From Nocardia amamiensis NBRC 102102 (GTDB taxonomy: Bacteria > Actinomycetota > Actinomycetes > Mycobacteriales > Mycobacteriaceae): a DNA stretch of 64,000 nt. The notes beneath the pieces are model-generated. The model was not told the origin of the DNA and ran no database searches. It worked only from the letters and a program-made list of their open reading frames with translations. A program made the translations under genes and the position numbers. Position 1 is the stretch's first letter. Each line of letters starts with the position of its first letter. Location: contig NZ_BDBA01000030.1 of the NCBI RefSeq assembly GCF_001612745.1, positions 1-64,000 of the forward strand, written 5' to 3'. This document shows positions 26,655-35,066 of this stretch, piece by piece.

Positions 26655-27182
26655 ATGCTCTCGCTGACGGGTGAACAGCTCGACGAGCTGTTCCGATCAC
26701 GATGGCGGCGCGCGTTCCACCTCGAGTTGCAGGACACCTACGCCGTGCCGGGCGAATACGAGCCCGTGCGTCAGTTCCTCGCAGGTGAACCCGAAGACGG
26801 GGCCTGGCAACGACCCTGGCTCGATCTCGTGCGTGAAATCACCGACACCGGCAAGCTCGTTCAGCGGGTGCGAGTGGTGACCGAACCGCACACCGACTAC
26901 ACCCGGTGGGCAGTGTCGGTATCGCCGCGCAACATCGCCTCCGGTGAGGAAATCCGTTGGCTACCACGACATACGATCGGATCCGCCACGCTGACCGCTG
27001 ACGACTTCTGGCTATTCGATGACCACTTGGCCGCGTTCAGTGTGTTCACTCCCGATGGTGAGGGTGCCGGATTCGCGGTCACTACAGACCCAGTGATTGC
27101 TGCCCACTTCCGCACCGTCCGTGATCGAGTCTGGCCGGTGGCAATCCCGCACGACGAATATGCACGCGCAGTGCGGCAGTGA
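26655..27182 (+). CDS. DUF6879-family protein
   Basis: The 175-residue protein has the family pattern: FRSRWRRAFHLELQDTYAVP near the start, then QRVRVVTEPHTDYTRWAVSV and a late DDHLAAFSVFTPDG. These small proteins often accompany XRE/DUF5753 regulators in actinomycetes and have no known activity. Here the upstream neighbour is the PPC protein instead. GAGGAGAAGGAG precedes the ATG at 26655. The regulator of this type at 3514-4419 is far away, so a partner elsewhere is possible. Confidence 0.8.
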   Translation: MLSLTGEQLDELFRSRWRRAFHLELQDTYAVPGEYEPVRQFLAGEPEDGAWQRPWLDLVREITDTGKLVQRVRVVTEPHTDYTRWAVSVSPRNIASGEEIRWLPRHTIGSATLTADDFWLFDDHLAAFSVFTPDGEGAGFAVTTDPVIAAHFRTVRDRVWPVAIPHDEYARAVRQ

Positions 27183-27395
27183 CCAACCTCTGAGAATCCC
27201 GCGAAGCGCTCGGGCAGAGACTTCCTTCCGTGGAATCCGCAAGAATGCGGACCTCACTTGCCGCGCTGACAACCCCGGTCTTACGGTCGAAGGTTTCGTA
27301 GTTCGTGTACGGCAGGCAGACATCCTCTCGAGCAGATCTGTGGGCCTGGTGCCTGCATTGCGATGCCATGAACCAGCTCCGACCTGAGCCAGCCG

Positions 27396-27434
27396 GGAGC
27401 CGCCCGAGGGCGGGTATTGCCCTGGGGCGGCTCC
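27396..27434 (-). terminator. Terminator of the ABC transporter operon
   Basis: GGAGCCGCCC pairs with GGGCGGCTCC around a 19-base loop that itself contains GAGGGC/GCCCTG. It begins 12 bases beyond the stop of the binding-protein gene, in the direction of transcription. Confidence 0.75.
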
Positions 27435-27446
27435 ACGGACGACGCC

Positions 27447-28499
27447 CTACTGTCGCGGCGCGCGCAACGCCTCCTCCACGAACTTCGTGGTGTAGGTATC
27501 GGACAGGTTGATGCGATCACGCATGGGGCGCACATTCTTCGAGTACTTCCCGAGGATGTCCAGCACGTTCTGCGCGCCTTCCGGTTTCATCATGCCGTCG
27601 CCGTTGAACATGCCGATCGAGTCGCGGATCGACTGGACGTAGAGGTCCTTGCCCGCGCTGGCGTATTGCGGGGGCATCTTCGCCGCGATCTCCTCCGGGG
27701 TGTGCGTCTTGATCCATTGCAGCGTTTGCACGAACGCGGTGGCGAGCTTCTGCACGATCTCCGGGTGGGCGTCGACGGTCGCGCAGCTCATGTACAGCGA
27801 CGTCGCCGGGTACAAGCCACCAAGGGCGGCCCTCGTCCCCGCCTCGGTGCGCATGTCGACCAGGATCCGCGCCTCGCCGGAGTTCACCATCTGCGCGACG
27901 GTCGGGTCGGTGGTCATGCCCGCGTCGATGCCGTCGTGGTTCATGCCCGCGATGAATGTTTGTCCCGCACCGACTTTCACCCGCGTGTAGTCCGCGGTGG
28001 TCATGCCCTCCTTGCCGGTGAGCGCCTGGGTGAGGAAGTCGGTCGAGGAACCGAGCGAGGTGACGCCCAGGTTCCTGCCGCGCAGGTCGGCAAGCGAGGT
28101 GATGGTGGACGCGTCGGCCGTCGAGACCAGCTCCACCTCGCCCGGCACGTCCGACATCTGCACCACCGAGCGAATGCACTGGTCCTTGGCCTGCAGGTCG
28201 ATGGTGTGGTCGTAGAATCCGACCACGCCCTGCACGTCGCCGCTGAGCAGCGCGGTCTCCGCGGTGGCGCCGGACTGCTCGCCGAGCAGCTTCACGTCGA
28301 TGTCGTTGCTCTGGAAGAAGCCCAACTGCTGGGTGAGCATGGCGGGAAGGTAGATCACCTTCTCCAACCCGCCCACCATGATGGTGATCTGCGGGCGGCC
28401 ATCCGCCATCGGAATGTGGCGGGAGTCCCGGCAGCCGGTGGTCAGCAGCAGTGCCGCGATCGCGACGACGACGAGCGCCCAATACTTGCGATGCCTCAT
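27447..28499 (-). CDS. ABC transporter substrate-binding lipoprotein
   Basis: The 350-residue protein starts with a lipoprotein signal (WALVVVAIAALLLTTGC, lipid cysteine C23). The mature part has the NMT1/SsuA-type fold: ITIMVGGLEKVIYLPAMLTQ, LLGEQSGATAETALLSGDV and LRGRNLGVTSLGSSTDF. This class binds nitrate, sulfonates, taurine or thiamine-precursor pyrimidines; the ligand cannot be told here. The ATG at 28497-28499 is right after the permease stop (gap of two bases), so translation is coupled. It is the last gene of the ABC operon, with a terminator close behind. Confidence 0.9.
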   Translation of the reverse strand: MRHRKYWALVVVAIAALLLTTGCRDSRHIPMADGRPQITIMVGGLEKVIYLPAMLTQQLGFFQSNDIDVKLLGEQSGATAETALLSGDVQGVVGFYDHTIDLQAKDQCIRSVVQMSDVPGEVELVSTADASTITSLADLRGRNLGVTSLGSSTDFLTQALTGKEGMTTADYTRVKVGAGQTFIAGMNHDGIDAGMTTDPTVAQMVNSGEARILVDMRTEAGTRAALGGLYPATSLYMSCATVDAHPEIVQKLATAFVQTLQWIKTHTPEEIAAKMPPQYASAGKDLYVQSIRDSIGMFNGDGMMKPEGAQNVLDILGKYSKNVRPMRDRINLSDTYTTKFVEEALRAPRQ

Positions 28500-28501
28500 G
28501 A

Positions 28502-29389
28502 TCAGATCCCGTGGTTCGAGTTCGCCTGGGACGGCCGCCATTTCAGCAACCGGTTCTCCGCCATGCCGATCCCCCACTCCGCGATCAGCGCGATCACGGT
28601 GATGATGATCATGCCCGCGTAGATGCCCGCCGAGTCGAAGGTGCCCTGCGCGTTGCTGATCAGCAGGCCCAAACCCTTACTCGCACCCGCGTATTCGCCG
28701 ACCACCGCGCCGATCAGGGCAAACCCGAAGGCGGTGTGCAGGCTGGACAGAATCCAGGTGGTCGCGCTAGGCAGCACGATCGACACCAGCACCTGCCTGC
28801 GGCTCGCGCCGAGGATGCGGGCGTTGTTGATCACGTTGCCGTCCACCTCGCGCGCCCCGGTGAACGCGTTGAAGAACACCGCGAAGAACACCAGCACCAC
28901 CACGGTCGCGACCTTCGAACTGAGCCCGAGGCCGAACCAGATGATGAACAGCGAGGCGAGCACGATACGCGGAACCGCGTTGAGCGCCTTGATGAACGGC
29001 GCGAGCACCTCCGCCCAGTACCGGCTGCGGCCAAGCAGCACGCCGAGCACCACACCGGCCACCGTGCCGATCGCGAAACCGAGCACGGCCTCCTGCACCG
29101 TGGTGTAGATCTGCAGCCAGATCGAGCCGAACTGGGTTCCCTCGGTGAACCATTCGACCAGCCGCGCCCAGATCAGCGACGGCTTGGAGTAGAAGAACGG
29201 ATCGATCCACACCGTCGCGGTGAGCTCCCACGCGCCCAGCCACAGTGCGACCAGCGCGGCGCGCAGCCCCCAGGTGCGCAGGCGGGCGCGGCGGGCGTTG
29301 TTTCGCACCCGGGCCAGGATCTGCTCTTCGGTCTCGTTCTCCACCACCGGCGTTGCGACGGCGTCCTTGACCAGTACGTCATGCGACAC
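28502..29389 (-). CDS. ABC transporter permease, SsuC/TauC type
   Basis: The 295-residue membrane protein has about six helices and the inner-membrane permease signature EYAGASKGLGLLISNAQG, with the preceding RILGASRRQVLVSIVLPSA coupling loop. It starts at GTG 29387-29389, which overlaps the ATPase gene by 11 bases. Together with the neighbouring ATPase and lipoprotein it forms a complete importer; the fused order ATPase-permease-binding protein indicates one transcript. Confidence 0.92.
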   Translation of the reverse strand: MSHDVLVKDAVATPVVENETEEQILARVRNNARRARLRTWGLRAALVALWLGAWELTATVWIDPFFYSKPSLIWARLVEWFTEGTQFGSIWLQIYTTVQEAVLGFAIGTVAGVVLGVLLGRSRYWAEVLAPFIKALNAVPRIVLASLFIIWFGLGLSSKVATVVVLVFFAVFFNAFTGAREVDGNVINNARILGASRRQVLVSIVLPSATTWILSSLHTAFGFALIGAVVGEYAGASKGLGLLISNAQGTFDSAGIYAGMIIITVIALIAEWGIGMAENRLLKWRPSQANSNHGI

Positions 29390-30185
29390 GGGAGGCTCCC
29401 TTCGCCCGGGCTGCCTCGACCTCGTCGCGCAGCGTTTCCCAAATTTCCTTGTAGATGTCGCGGAACTCGACGGTCAGCCGCACGTCCTCCACGCTGCGCG
29501 GCCGCTCCAGCCCGACGGTGAAGTCACCGCAGACGGTGGCCGGGCTCGCGGTCATGACCACCACCCGGTCGGCGAGCACGATCGCCTCCTCCAGATCGTG
29601 GGTGACGAAGATGACCGCGGCGTTGGTGCCCGCCCAGACCCGCAGCAGCTCGTCCTGCATGAGCTGGCGGGTCTGCACGTCCAGCGCGCTGAACGGCTCG
29701 TCCATCAGCAGGATCTCCGGTTCGTTGACCAGCGTCTGCGCCAGCGCGACGCGCTTGCGCATACCGCCGGAAAGCTGGTGCGGGTAGTAGCGCTCGAACC
29801 CGGCCAGGCCCACCTTGCGCACCCACGCCGACGCCTTCTCCCGCGCCTCGGCTTTCGACGCGCCGCGCAGGCGCGGGCCGAGCGCAACGTTGTCCAGGAC
29901 GCTCTTCCACGGCAGGACCGCGTCCTGCTGGAACATGTAGCCGATCCCATCCGGGATGCCGTGGACATCCCTGCCGCGCACCAGCGTCCGCCCCGCCGAC
30001 GCCGGTTCCAGACCGGATACCAGCGAGAGCGTGGTGGATTTCCCACATCCGGTCGGGCCGACGACGGCGACGAATTCGCCGGGCCGCACCTCGAGGTTCA
30101 AATTCCGCACGGCGGTGTGGATGCCGCCGCCGGTGCCGGGGAAGCGCTTGGTCGCGCTCCGCAGCTCGATGAGTGATTGCGTCAT
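29379..30185 (-). CDS. ABC transporter ATP-binding protein
   Basis: The 268-residue ATPase has Walker A (GPTGCGKST, about residues 43-51), the Q-loop FQQDAVLPWKSV, signature LSGGMRKR, Walker B ILLMDEPFSALD and the switch histidine in FVTHDLEEA. It belongs to the SsuB/TauB/NrtD group and powers the adjacent permease. It is the first gene of the operon; AGGAG lies before the ATG at 30183-30185. The divergent two-component system and the palindrome in between suggest shared control. Confidence 0.95.
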   Translation of the reverse strand: MTQSLIELRSATKRFPGTGGGIHTAVRNLNLEVRPGEFVAVVGPTGCGKSTTLSLVSGLEPASAGRTLVRGRDVHGIPDGIGYMFQQDAVLPWKSVLDNVALGPRLRGASKAEAREKASAWVRKVGLAGFERYYPHQLSGGMRKRVALAQTLVNEPEILLMDEPFSALDVQTRQLMQDELLRVWAGTNAAVIFVTHDLEEAIVLADRVVVMTASPATVCGDFTVGLERPRSVEDVRLTVEFRDIYKEIWETLRDEVEAARAKGASRVA

Positions 30186-30247
30186 TGCTTCCTACTCCTG
30201 CGAGATCGGGATAGGGCGACCGTACGTGTCCCGCGTCACACCGCCGA

Positions 30248-30263
30248 GGTTGTGCGCACAACC
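30248..30263. promoter_or_regulatory. Perfect 16-bp palindrome between transporter and two-component genes
   Basis: GGTTGTGCGCACAACC is a perfect palindrome in the 148-base divergent region. A second element, two copies of CGCAGG ten bases apart (30274-30286), lies beside it. Either may bind the response regulator; position is the only support. For the sensor gene, TATGCT at 30322-30327 could be a -10 box that places the start at the ATG. Confidence 0.55.
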
Positions 30264-30333
30264 GCCACAAACGCAGGATTCGCAGGTTTTGCGCATTCTG
30301 CTCACACTCGTCTGAGTGGTCTATGCTGCGGCT

Positions 30334-32022
30334 ATGGCCAGTGAGGGCGCGGGGGCCGTGCGGTTGCGGACACAGGTTCTGCTGTTGCAGATCGTGGTCG
30401 TCACGCTGACCCTCGGCGTCGCGTTCGCGGTGTTCGGCTATCTCAGCGATCAGCGGCTGCGCGAGACTTACGGACAGCGCGCGCTGGCCATCGCCCGCAC
30501 TATCGCCGCCGACCCGTTGGTGCGCCGAGAGGTGGCTCGCTACGCACCGGGCACGATTACCGACGATCCCGCCACGTACCAGGAGCTCGCAACGGGTTCC
30601 CTGGAGCGGCTGGCAGTGGACGCGACTCTGCGCAATAACGCGTTGTTCGTGGTGATCGTCGACGATGCCGGCATCCGCCTCGCGCATCCGGACCCTGGCC
30701 GGCTGGCCGAGCACGTCAGCACCGACCCGTCCGAAGCGCTCGCCGGACGCGAGACGATCACCGAGGCACGCGGCACGCTCGGCGACTCGGTGCGCGCGAA
30801 AGTCCCGGTCCGCGCCCCTGATTCCGAGCACGTGGTCGGCGCGGTGAGCGTCGGCATCTCCACCGACGCGGTACACGAGCAACTGCTGGACGATCTGCGC
30901 ACCGCGGGCCTGCTGGTCGGCGCGGCGCTGCTGGTCGGCATCGCGGGCTCGGTCCTGCTCGCCCGGCGGTGGCGCGGGCTCACACTCGGGCTGGAGCCGG
31001 ACGAACTGGCGGAACTGGTCCGCGGCCAGGCCGCCGTGCTGCACGGCATCGGCGGCGGCGTGCTCGCCGTCGACGCGGCGTGGCGGACGACCTTCGTCAA
31101 CGACGAGGCACGCAGACTGCTCGGCATCGCCCCGGATATCGGGCGGCCGGTGGACGAGATCGGGCTGACACCCCGGGTGCTGGAGTCATTTCGCCGGAGG
31201 GACGAACAGCCCGCGTCGGCGACGGTCGGTTCGCATGTCGTCATCATCTCGGCGCGACGGGTCAGCCGGGAGGGACGCGACCTCGGCGCGGTGCTCACCG
31301 TACGCGACCGCACCGACGTGGAGTCGCTGACCAGGCAATTGGACGCCGTGCAGTCGATGAGCACGGTGCTGCGCGCGCAGCGCCACGAATTCTCCAACAA
31401 GATGCATCTGATCAGCGGACTGCTGCACAGCGGGCGAGTCGAGGAGGCGTCGCGATCGATCGACGAGCTGGTCGGCGCGGGCCCGCTCGGCCCGGCGACA
31501 CCCGGTATCGACGCCATCCATGACGCCTATCTCCAAGCATTCCTGGCCGCCAAGGCCGCACACGCCCGAGAGAACGGTGTCGAGCTCGTGCTCGGAGCCA
31601 ACACCTGGGTCGAGGGCAGCCTCGCCGATCCGGTGGACGTGACGACGGTGCTGGGCAACCTGCTCGACAACGCGATGGAGGCCGTCCGCGCCACCGCCCG
31701 CCCGATGCGTCAAGTGGAAGTCGAACTGGTGCAGGAGGATTCGACATTACACATCGCGGTCGCCGACAGCGGCGACGGAGTCGCGCCCGAACTGGTCGAC
31801 ACGCTGTTCACCGAGGGGGTCTCCACCCACGACGGCCACGGTGTCCCCGGCGGGCGCGGCGTCGGCTTGGCCCTGATCCGCCAGATCGCGCGCGCCCACG
31901 GCGGCGACGTGCGCCTGTCCAGTCCCCGCGGCGGCAGGCCACCGCTCACCGGCGCCGAATTCATCGCACGTATACCCGGAGTGCTCGTCGACAGCGAGGT
32001 GCCATGGCCGCAGCAGATTTGA
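30334..32022 (+). CDS. CitA/DcuS-type sensor histidine kinase
   Basis: The 562-residue kinase has a first membrane helix (about residues 15-38), an extracytoplasmic PAS-like sensor domain (about 40-180, ending in VVGAVSVGISTD), a second helix (about 190-210), a cytoplasmic PAS domain and a kinase core. The phosphorylation site is in QRHEFSNKMHLISGLL (H351), the form typical of CitA/DcuS kinases, with LGNLLDNAMEA as N-box. The family senses citrate, C4-dicarboxylates or similar small acids. The stop overlaps the regulator start by 19 bases. It diverges from the ABC operon, which is its likely target. Confidence 0.92.
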   Translation: MASEGAGAVRLRTQVLLLQIVVVTLTLGVAFAVFGYLSDQRLRETYGQRALAIARTIAADPLVRREVARYAPGTITDDPATYQELATGSLERLAVDATLRNNALFVVIVDDAGIRLAHPDPGRLAEHVSTDPSEALAGRETITEARGTLGDSVRAKVPVRAPDSEHVVGAVSVGISTDAVHEQLLDDLRTAGLLVGAALLVGIAGSVLLARRWRGLTLGLEPDELAELVRGQAAVLHGIGGGVLAVDAAWRTTFVNDEARRLLGIAPDIGRPVDEIGLTPRVLESFRRRDEQPASATVGSHVVIISARRVSREGRDLGAVLTVRDRTDVESLTRQLDAVQSMSTVLRAQRHEFSNKMHLISGLLHSGRVEEASRSIDELVGAGPLGPATPGIDAIHDAYLQAFLAAKAAHARENGVELVLGANTWVEGSLADPVDVTTVLGNLLDNAMEAVRATARPMRQVEVELVQEDSTLHIAVADSGDGVAPELVDTLFTEGVSTHDGHGVPGGRGVGLALIRQIARAHGGDVRLSSPRGGRPPLTGAEFIARIPGVLVDSEVPWPQQI

Positions 32023-32681
32023 CCGTCCTCGTCGTCGACGACGACTTCCGTGTGGCGAATCTGCACGCCGGAATAGTCGAATCCATCGCGGGCTTCACCG
32101 CGGCGGGCACCGCCAACACCCTCGCCGCCGCACGCAAGGTCATCGCGGCCGAACCGATCGATCTCGCACTGGTCGACATCTACCTTCCCGATGGCTCCGG
32201 CGTCGATTTCGTCCGGGAACTCCGCTGCGACGCGATGATTCTCACCGCGTCCACCGAAAGCGACACGGTGCGGGCGGCTGTCGCGGCCGGCGCGCTGGCC
32301 TACCTCGTCAAACCGTTCCCGCACACCGAACTGGCTGCCCGACTGGCCGCCTACGCCCGCTACCGGCACATCCTCGCCACACCGCAGGTCGACAACACCC
32401 GGGTCTCCGCCGCGCTGCACGCGCTACGCCCCGTCGCCGCCGCCGCGACCCAGCCGGCAGCGGTGGCGCCATCCCCGACGAAAGAGCTGGTCCTGCAATG
32501 CATTCGCGATGCAGGGGTGCCCCAATCCGCTGGTGAGGTGGCCGCCGCCATCGGCGTCTCCCGCGCCACCGCCCAACGCTACCTCGCCGCCCTCGTCTCC
32601 AGCGGCGCCGTACGCATGGGCCTGCGCTACGGCAGCACCGGAAGGCCGGAACAGGAGTACTCGGCGGCGGCTCAGCACTGA
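32004..32681 (+). CDS. CitB/DcuR-type response regulator
   Basis: The 225-residue protein has a receiver domain (acidic pair VVDDD, phospho-acceptor in ALVDIYLPDGSG, about D58, and lysine in YLVKPF) and a C-terminal winged-helix of the CitB type (SAGEVAAAIGVSRATAQRYLAAL). It starts inside the kinase gene, so the two are translated together. By family it activates transport and catabolic genes for the ligand sensed by the kinase; the divergent ABC importer is the obvious candidate. Confidence 0.92.
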   Translation: MAAADLTVLVVDDDFRVANLHAGIVESIAGFTAAGTANTLAAARKVIAAEPIDLALVDIYLPDGSGVDFVRELRCDAMILTASTESDTVRAAVAAGALAYLVKPFPHTELAARLAAYARYRHILATPQVDNTRVSAALHALRPVAAAATQPAAVAPSPTKELVLQCIRDAGVPQSAGEVAAAIGVSRATAQRYLAALVSSGAVRMGLRYGSTGRPEQEYSAAAQH

Positions 32682-32710
32682 GCGAACGGCCCGCCGCCCT
32701 CGTTCACTCG
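32681..32710. terminator. Probable terminator between convergent genes
   Basis: GAGCGAACG and CGTTCACTC pair with a single mismatch around a 12-base GC-rich loop, directly at the end of the response regulator gene and overlapping the end of the AhpD-like gene. Confidence 0.5.
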
Positions 32711-33285
32711 GCGCGGGCGGGGAATCGCCGCGCCCACGGCTCGTGCGGAGTACGCGCGGCGTTGAGCACGCCGCTGAGCAGTCGATACCAGCCCGCGATG
32801 GTGACGAGTTCGAGGATCTGATCGTCGCGGTACCGGGCGGCGAGTTCCGGCCACAGGTCATCGGAGATGTCCGCGGTGTCGTGCAGTTCGTCGGCGAGCC
32901 GCACGAGCACGGCGTCCTGCGGCGACCACACCGGGTCATCGGCGGTTCCGGCCGCCGCCGCGTCGGTCTGCTCGACGGTCAAACCGACCTGGGGCGCTTG
33001 AACGACGGCGTGCACACCCCACTCGTACTCCGCACCCGCCCTGGCGCAGACGCGGTGGATGACGATCTCGCGGTCGCGCGGCGGGACGCGACCGTGACCG
33101 AGGATGCCCGCGCCGAGTGGACGCATCCGCCCGAATAGTTCCTCGTGGATCGCGAGGGTGCGGAACAGCGCCAGCGGCTCGACCGCGGCGCCGGGCGGCA
33201 TCCATTTGCGCAGCTGTTCCTCGATGCCGGGCGCGTACGGCGGGCTCAGCGGTGCGATGCGCGAGGTGGTTTGTTTCGCTGCCAT
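32704..33285 (-). CDS. AhpD-like carboxymuconolactone decarboxylase family protein
   Basis: The 193-residue protein is helical and has the family core HGRVPPRDREIVIHRVCARAG (seen around residues 63-83) followed by EYEWGVHAVV, the position of the E-x-W-x-H type active site. Only one cysteine is seen in that core, so the AhpD C-x-x-C redox pair is absent; a gamma-carboxymuconolactone-decarboxylase-like or unknown activity is more likely. GAGAGG lies before the ATG at 33283-33285. It diverges from an HxlR regulator with operators in between. Confidence 0.8.
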   Translation of the reverse strand: MAAKQTTSRIAPLSPPYAPGIEEQLRKWMPPGAAVEPLALFRTLAIHEELFGRMRPLGAGILGHGRVPPRDREIVIHRVCARAGAEYEWGVHAVVQAPQVGLTVEQTDAAAAGTADDPVWSPQDAVLVRLADELHDTADISDDLWPELAARYRDDQILELVTIAGWYRLLSGVLNAARTPHEPWARRFPARAE

Positions 33286-33309
33286 GGTCAGGCCTCTCGA
33301 TGTAGGTAT

Positions 33310-33366
33310 CCTTGCTTCGGAAATCAAAGCAAGGATGGTGGCGATGGTAGCTTCGGAATCCGAAGC
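33310..33366. promoter_or_regulatory. Two related operators of the HxlR regulator
   Basis: GCTTCGGAATCCGAAGC (33350-33366) is a perfect 17-bp palindrome. GCTTCGGAAATCAAAGC (33314-33330) is a degenerate copy starting exactly 36 bases earlier, and is also framed by the perfect repeat CCTTGCTT/AAGCAAGG (33310-33334). They lie between the divergent genes and over the regulator's first codons, as expected for a self-regulating repressor. Confidence 0.75.
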
Positions 33367-33709
33367 AGACAAGGTGCCCGTGGTCGGCTCACCCGTGAGC
33401 GGATCACGCTCGGGGCGCCCGATCATGGTGCTGCTGGATCTGCTCGGCAGGCGGTGGGCGCTGCGGGTGCTGTGGGAACTGCGTGACGGGCGTGCGGTCA
33501 CCTTTCGCGAGCTGCAAGCGCGGTGCGATGGCGTGTCGGCCAGCGTGCTCAACGACCGGCTGCGTGAATTGCGTGCGGCACGCGTCGTCGTCGCGGGGAA
33601 AGACGGGTACCACCTCAGCGGCGACGGCGTGGACCTGGTCGCCGCACTCGCCCCGCTACAGGTGTGGGTACAGCGCTGGACCGACGATCCCGGAGCCGAG
33701 TCGAGCTGA
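33344..33709 (+). CDS. HxlR-family transcriptional regulator
   Basis: The 121-residue protein shows the HxlR winged helix: MVLLDLLGRRWALRVLWELR, TFRELQARCDGVSASVLNDR and a basic wing region. The ATG at 33344 is preferred because AAGG lies nine bases upstream; the ATG at 33335 is too close to it. The perfect palindrome covers codons 3-8, so binding would block initiation. HxlR proteins often respond to aldehydes, quinones or disulfide stress; the divergent AhpD-like gene is the likely target. Confidence 0.88.
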   Translation: MVASESEADKVPVVGSPVSGSRSGRPIMVLLDLLGRRWALRVLWELRDGRAVTFRELQARCDGVSASVLNDRLRELRAARVVVAGKDGYHLSGDGVDLVAALAPLQVWVQRWTDDPGAESS

Positions 33710-33925
33710 GCTTCCAGCACCGAGAAACCGTCCCTACGATGCCGCCCGCGACCGCCGCGACTGCTCGACCGGGACCACGGCCACCTCGATGCCGTTCTCG
33801 GCCGGCAGCAGCGCCGTCACCAGGCCGTCGGACGCTGTCTGCGCCTTCGATCCGCTCCGCGCCGGCGTCAAGGGGCGGCGTCGGCATGACGACCGCGACC
33901 TATCCGGCGACGGTAGCGTCACGGT

Positions 33926-34978
33926 ATGAGTTTCCTCGAGGTCGCCATCGTGGGCTATGGCTTGGCCGGGTCGGTGTTCCACGCTCCGCTGATCGCCGCC
34001 GAGCCACGGATGCGGGTGGCGGCGGTGGTCACCTCGTCGCCGGAACGTGCGGAGCACGCGCGCCACGAGCACCCGGGCGTGCGCGTGGTCTCGCACGCGG
34101 AGGAGCTGTTCGCCGCGCCGGGCGGGATCGATCTGGCCGTGATCGCGACGCCCAACCGCACACACGCGCCTCTGGCCAGGCTGGCGCTCGACGCCGGGTT
34201 GCCGGTGGTGGTGGACAAGCCGTTCGCGGTGTCGGTGGCCGACGCCGAAGACCTCGTCGCCCGAGCGGAGCGGTCCGGGCTTGCGCTGTCGGTCTTCCAG
34301 AACCGGCGCTGGGACGGCGACTTCCGTACCGTATGGGAACTCGTGCGGACCGGAAAGCTGGGCCGGGTGCACCGTTTCGAGTCGCGGTTCGAGCGCTGGC
34401 GTCCGGTCCCGAAAGGCGGCTGGCGGGAGATCGGCTCCGCCGACGAGGGCGCGGGCATTCTGCTCGACCTCGGCAGCCACTTGGTGGACCAAGCCGTGAC
34501 GCTGTTCGGCCCGGTGCGCTCGGTGTACTGCGAACTCGACCGGCGGCGTGCGGCGATCACCACCGATGACGACGCGTTCGTCGCGCTCACCCACACCAGC
34601 GGCGTCCGGTCCCAGCTCTGGATGAATGCCATCGCCCCGCAACTAGGTCCGCGTTTCCGGGTGCTCGGCTCCGAAGCCGGTTACGTCACCTACGGGCTCG
34701 ACCCGCAGGAAGACGCGCTGCGCTCCGGTCGCCGCCCCGACGACGGATTGCCATGGGGCACTGTCGAATCCGAGCGCTGGGGCGTCCTGGGCGCCGAACC
34801 GGACTTCGCGCCGCTACCGACAGCGCCGGGCGACTACCCCGCGTTCTACTCCGCGATGGCCGCCGCCGTCCTCGACGGCGCGCCGGTTCCGGTGGACCCG
34901 CGCGACGCTCTCACCACCGTGCGCCTTTTGGCGAAGGCGCGAGAGTCGGCTGCCACAGGTGTGACCGTCACCGCCTGA
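33926..34978 (+). CDS. Gfo/Idh/MocA-family oxidoreductase
   Basis: The 350-residue enzyme has an N-terminal Rossmann fold (VAIVGYGLAGSVFHAPLI, residues 6-23), DLAVIATPNRTHAPLA and the catalytic-lysine motif VVVDKPFAVS (E/D-K-P). The C-terminal domain has DLGSHLVDQAVTLFGPV with the expected aspartate and histidine. It resembles YdgJ/inositol-dehydrogenase-like sugar or polyol dehydrogenases using NAD(P). No sugar operon is adjacent, so the substrate is open. Confidence 0.9.
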   Translation: MSFLEVAIVGYGLAGSVFHAPLIAAEPRMRVAAVVTSSPERAEHARHEHPGVRVVSHAEELFAAPGGIDLAVIATPNRTHAPLARLALDAGLPVVVDKPFAVSVADAEDLVARAERSGLALSVFQNRRWDGDFRTVWELVRTGKLGRVHRFESRFERWRPVPKGGWREIGSADEGAGILLDLGSHLVDQAVTLFGPVRSVYCELDRRRAAITTDDDAFVALTHTSGVRSQLWMNAIAPQLGPRFRVLGSEAGYVTYGLDPQEDALRSGRRPDDGLPWGTVESERWGVLGAEPDFAPLPTAPGDYPAFYSAMAAAVLDGAPVPVDPRDALTTVRLLAKARESAATGVTVTA

Positions 34979-35066
34979 CCGGGACTGGCCACCTCCGCCG
35001 CGACTCGATAACGTCGATCTCCGAGGTCGGCCCGGGCGGGGCCGGTCGGGTGGAGAGGAGATCCGA

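Noticed and set aside
33734-33925. Minus-strand peptide with GLVTALLPAENGIEVAVVPV that might be a gene remnant
   Set aside because: No start, no full domain and no partner sequence; too short to support.
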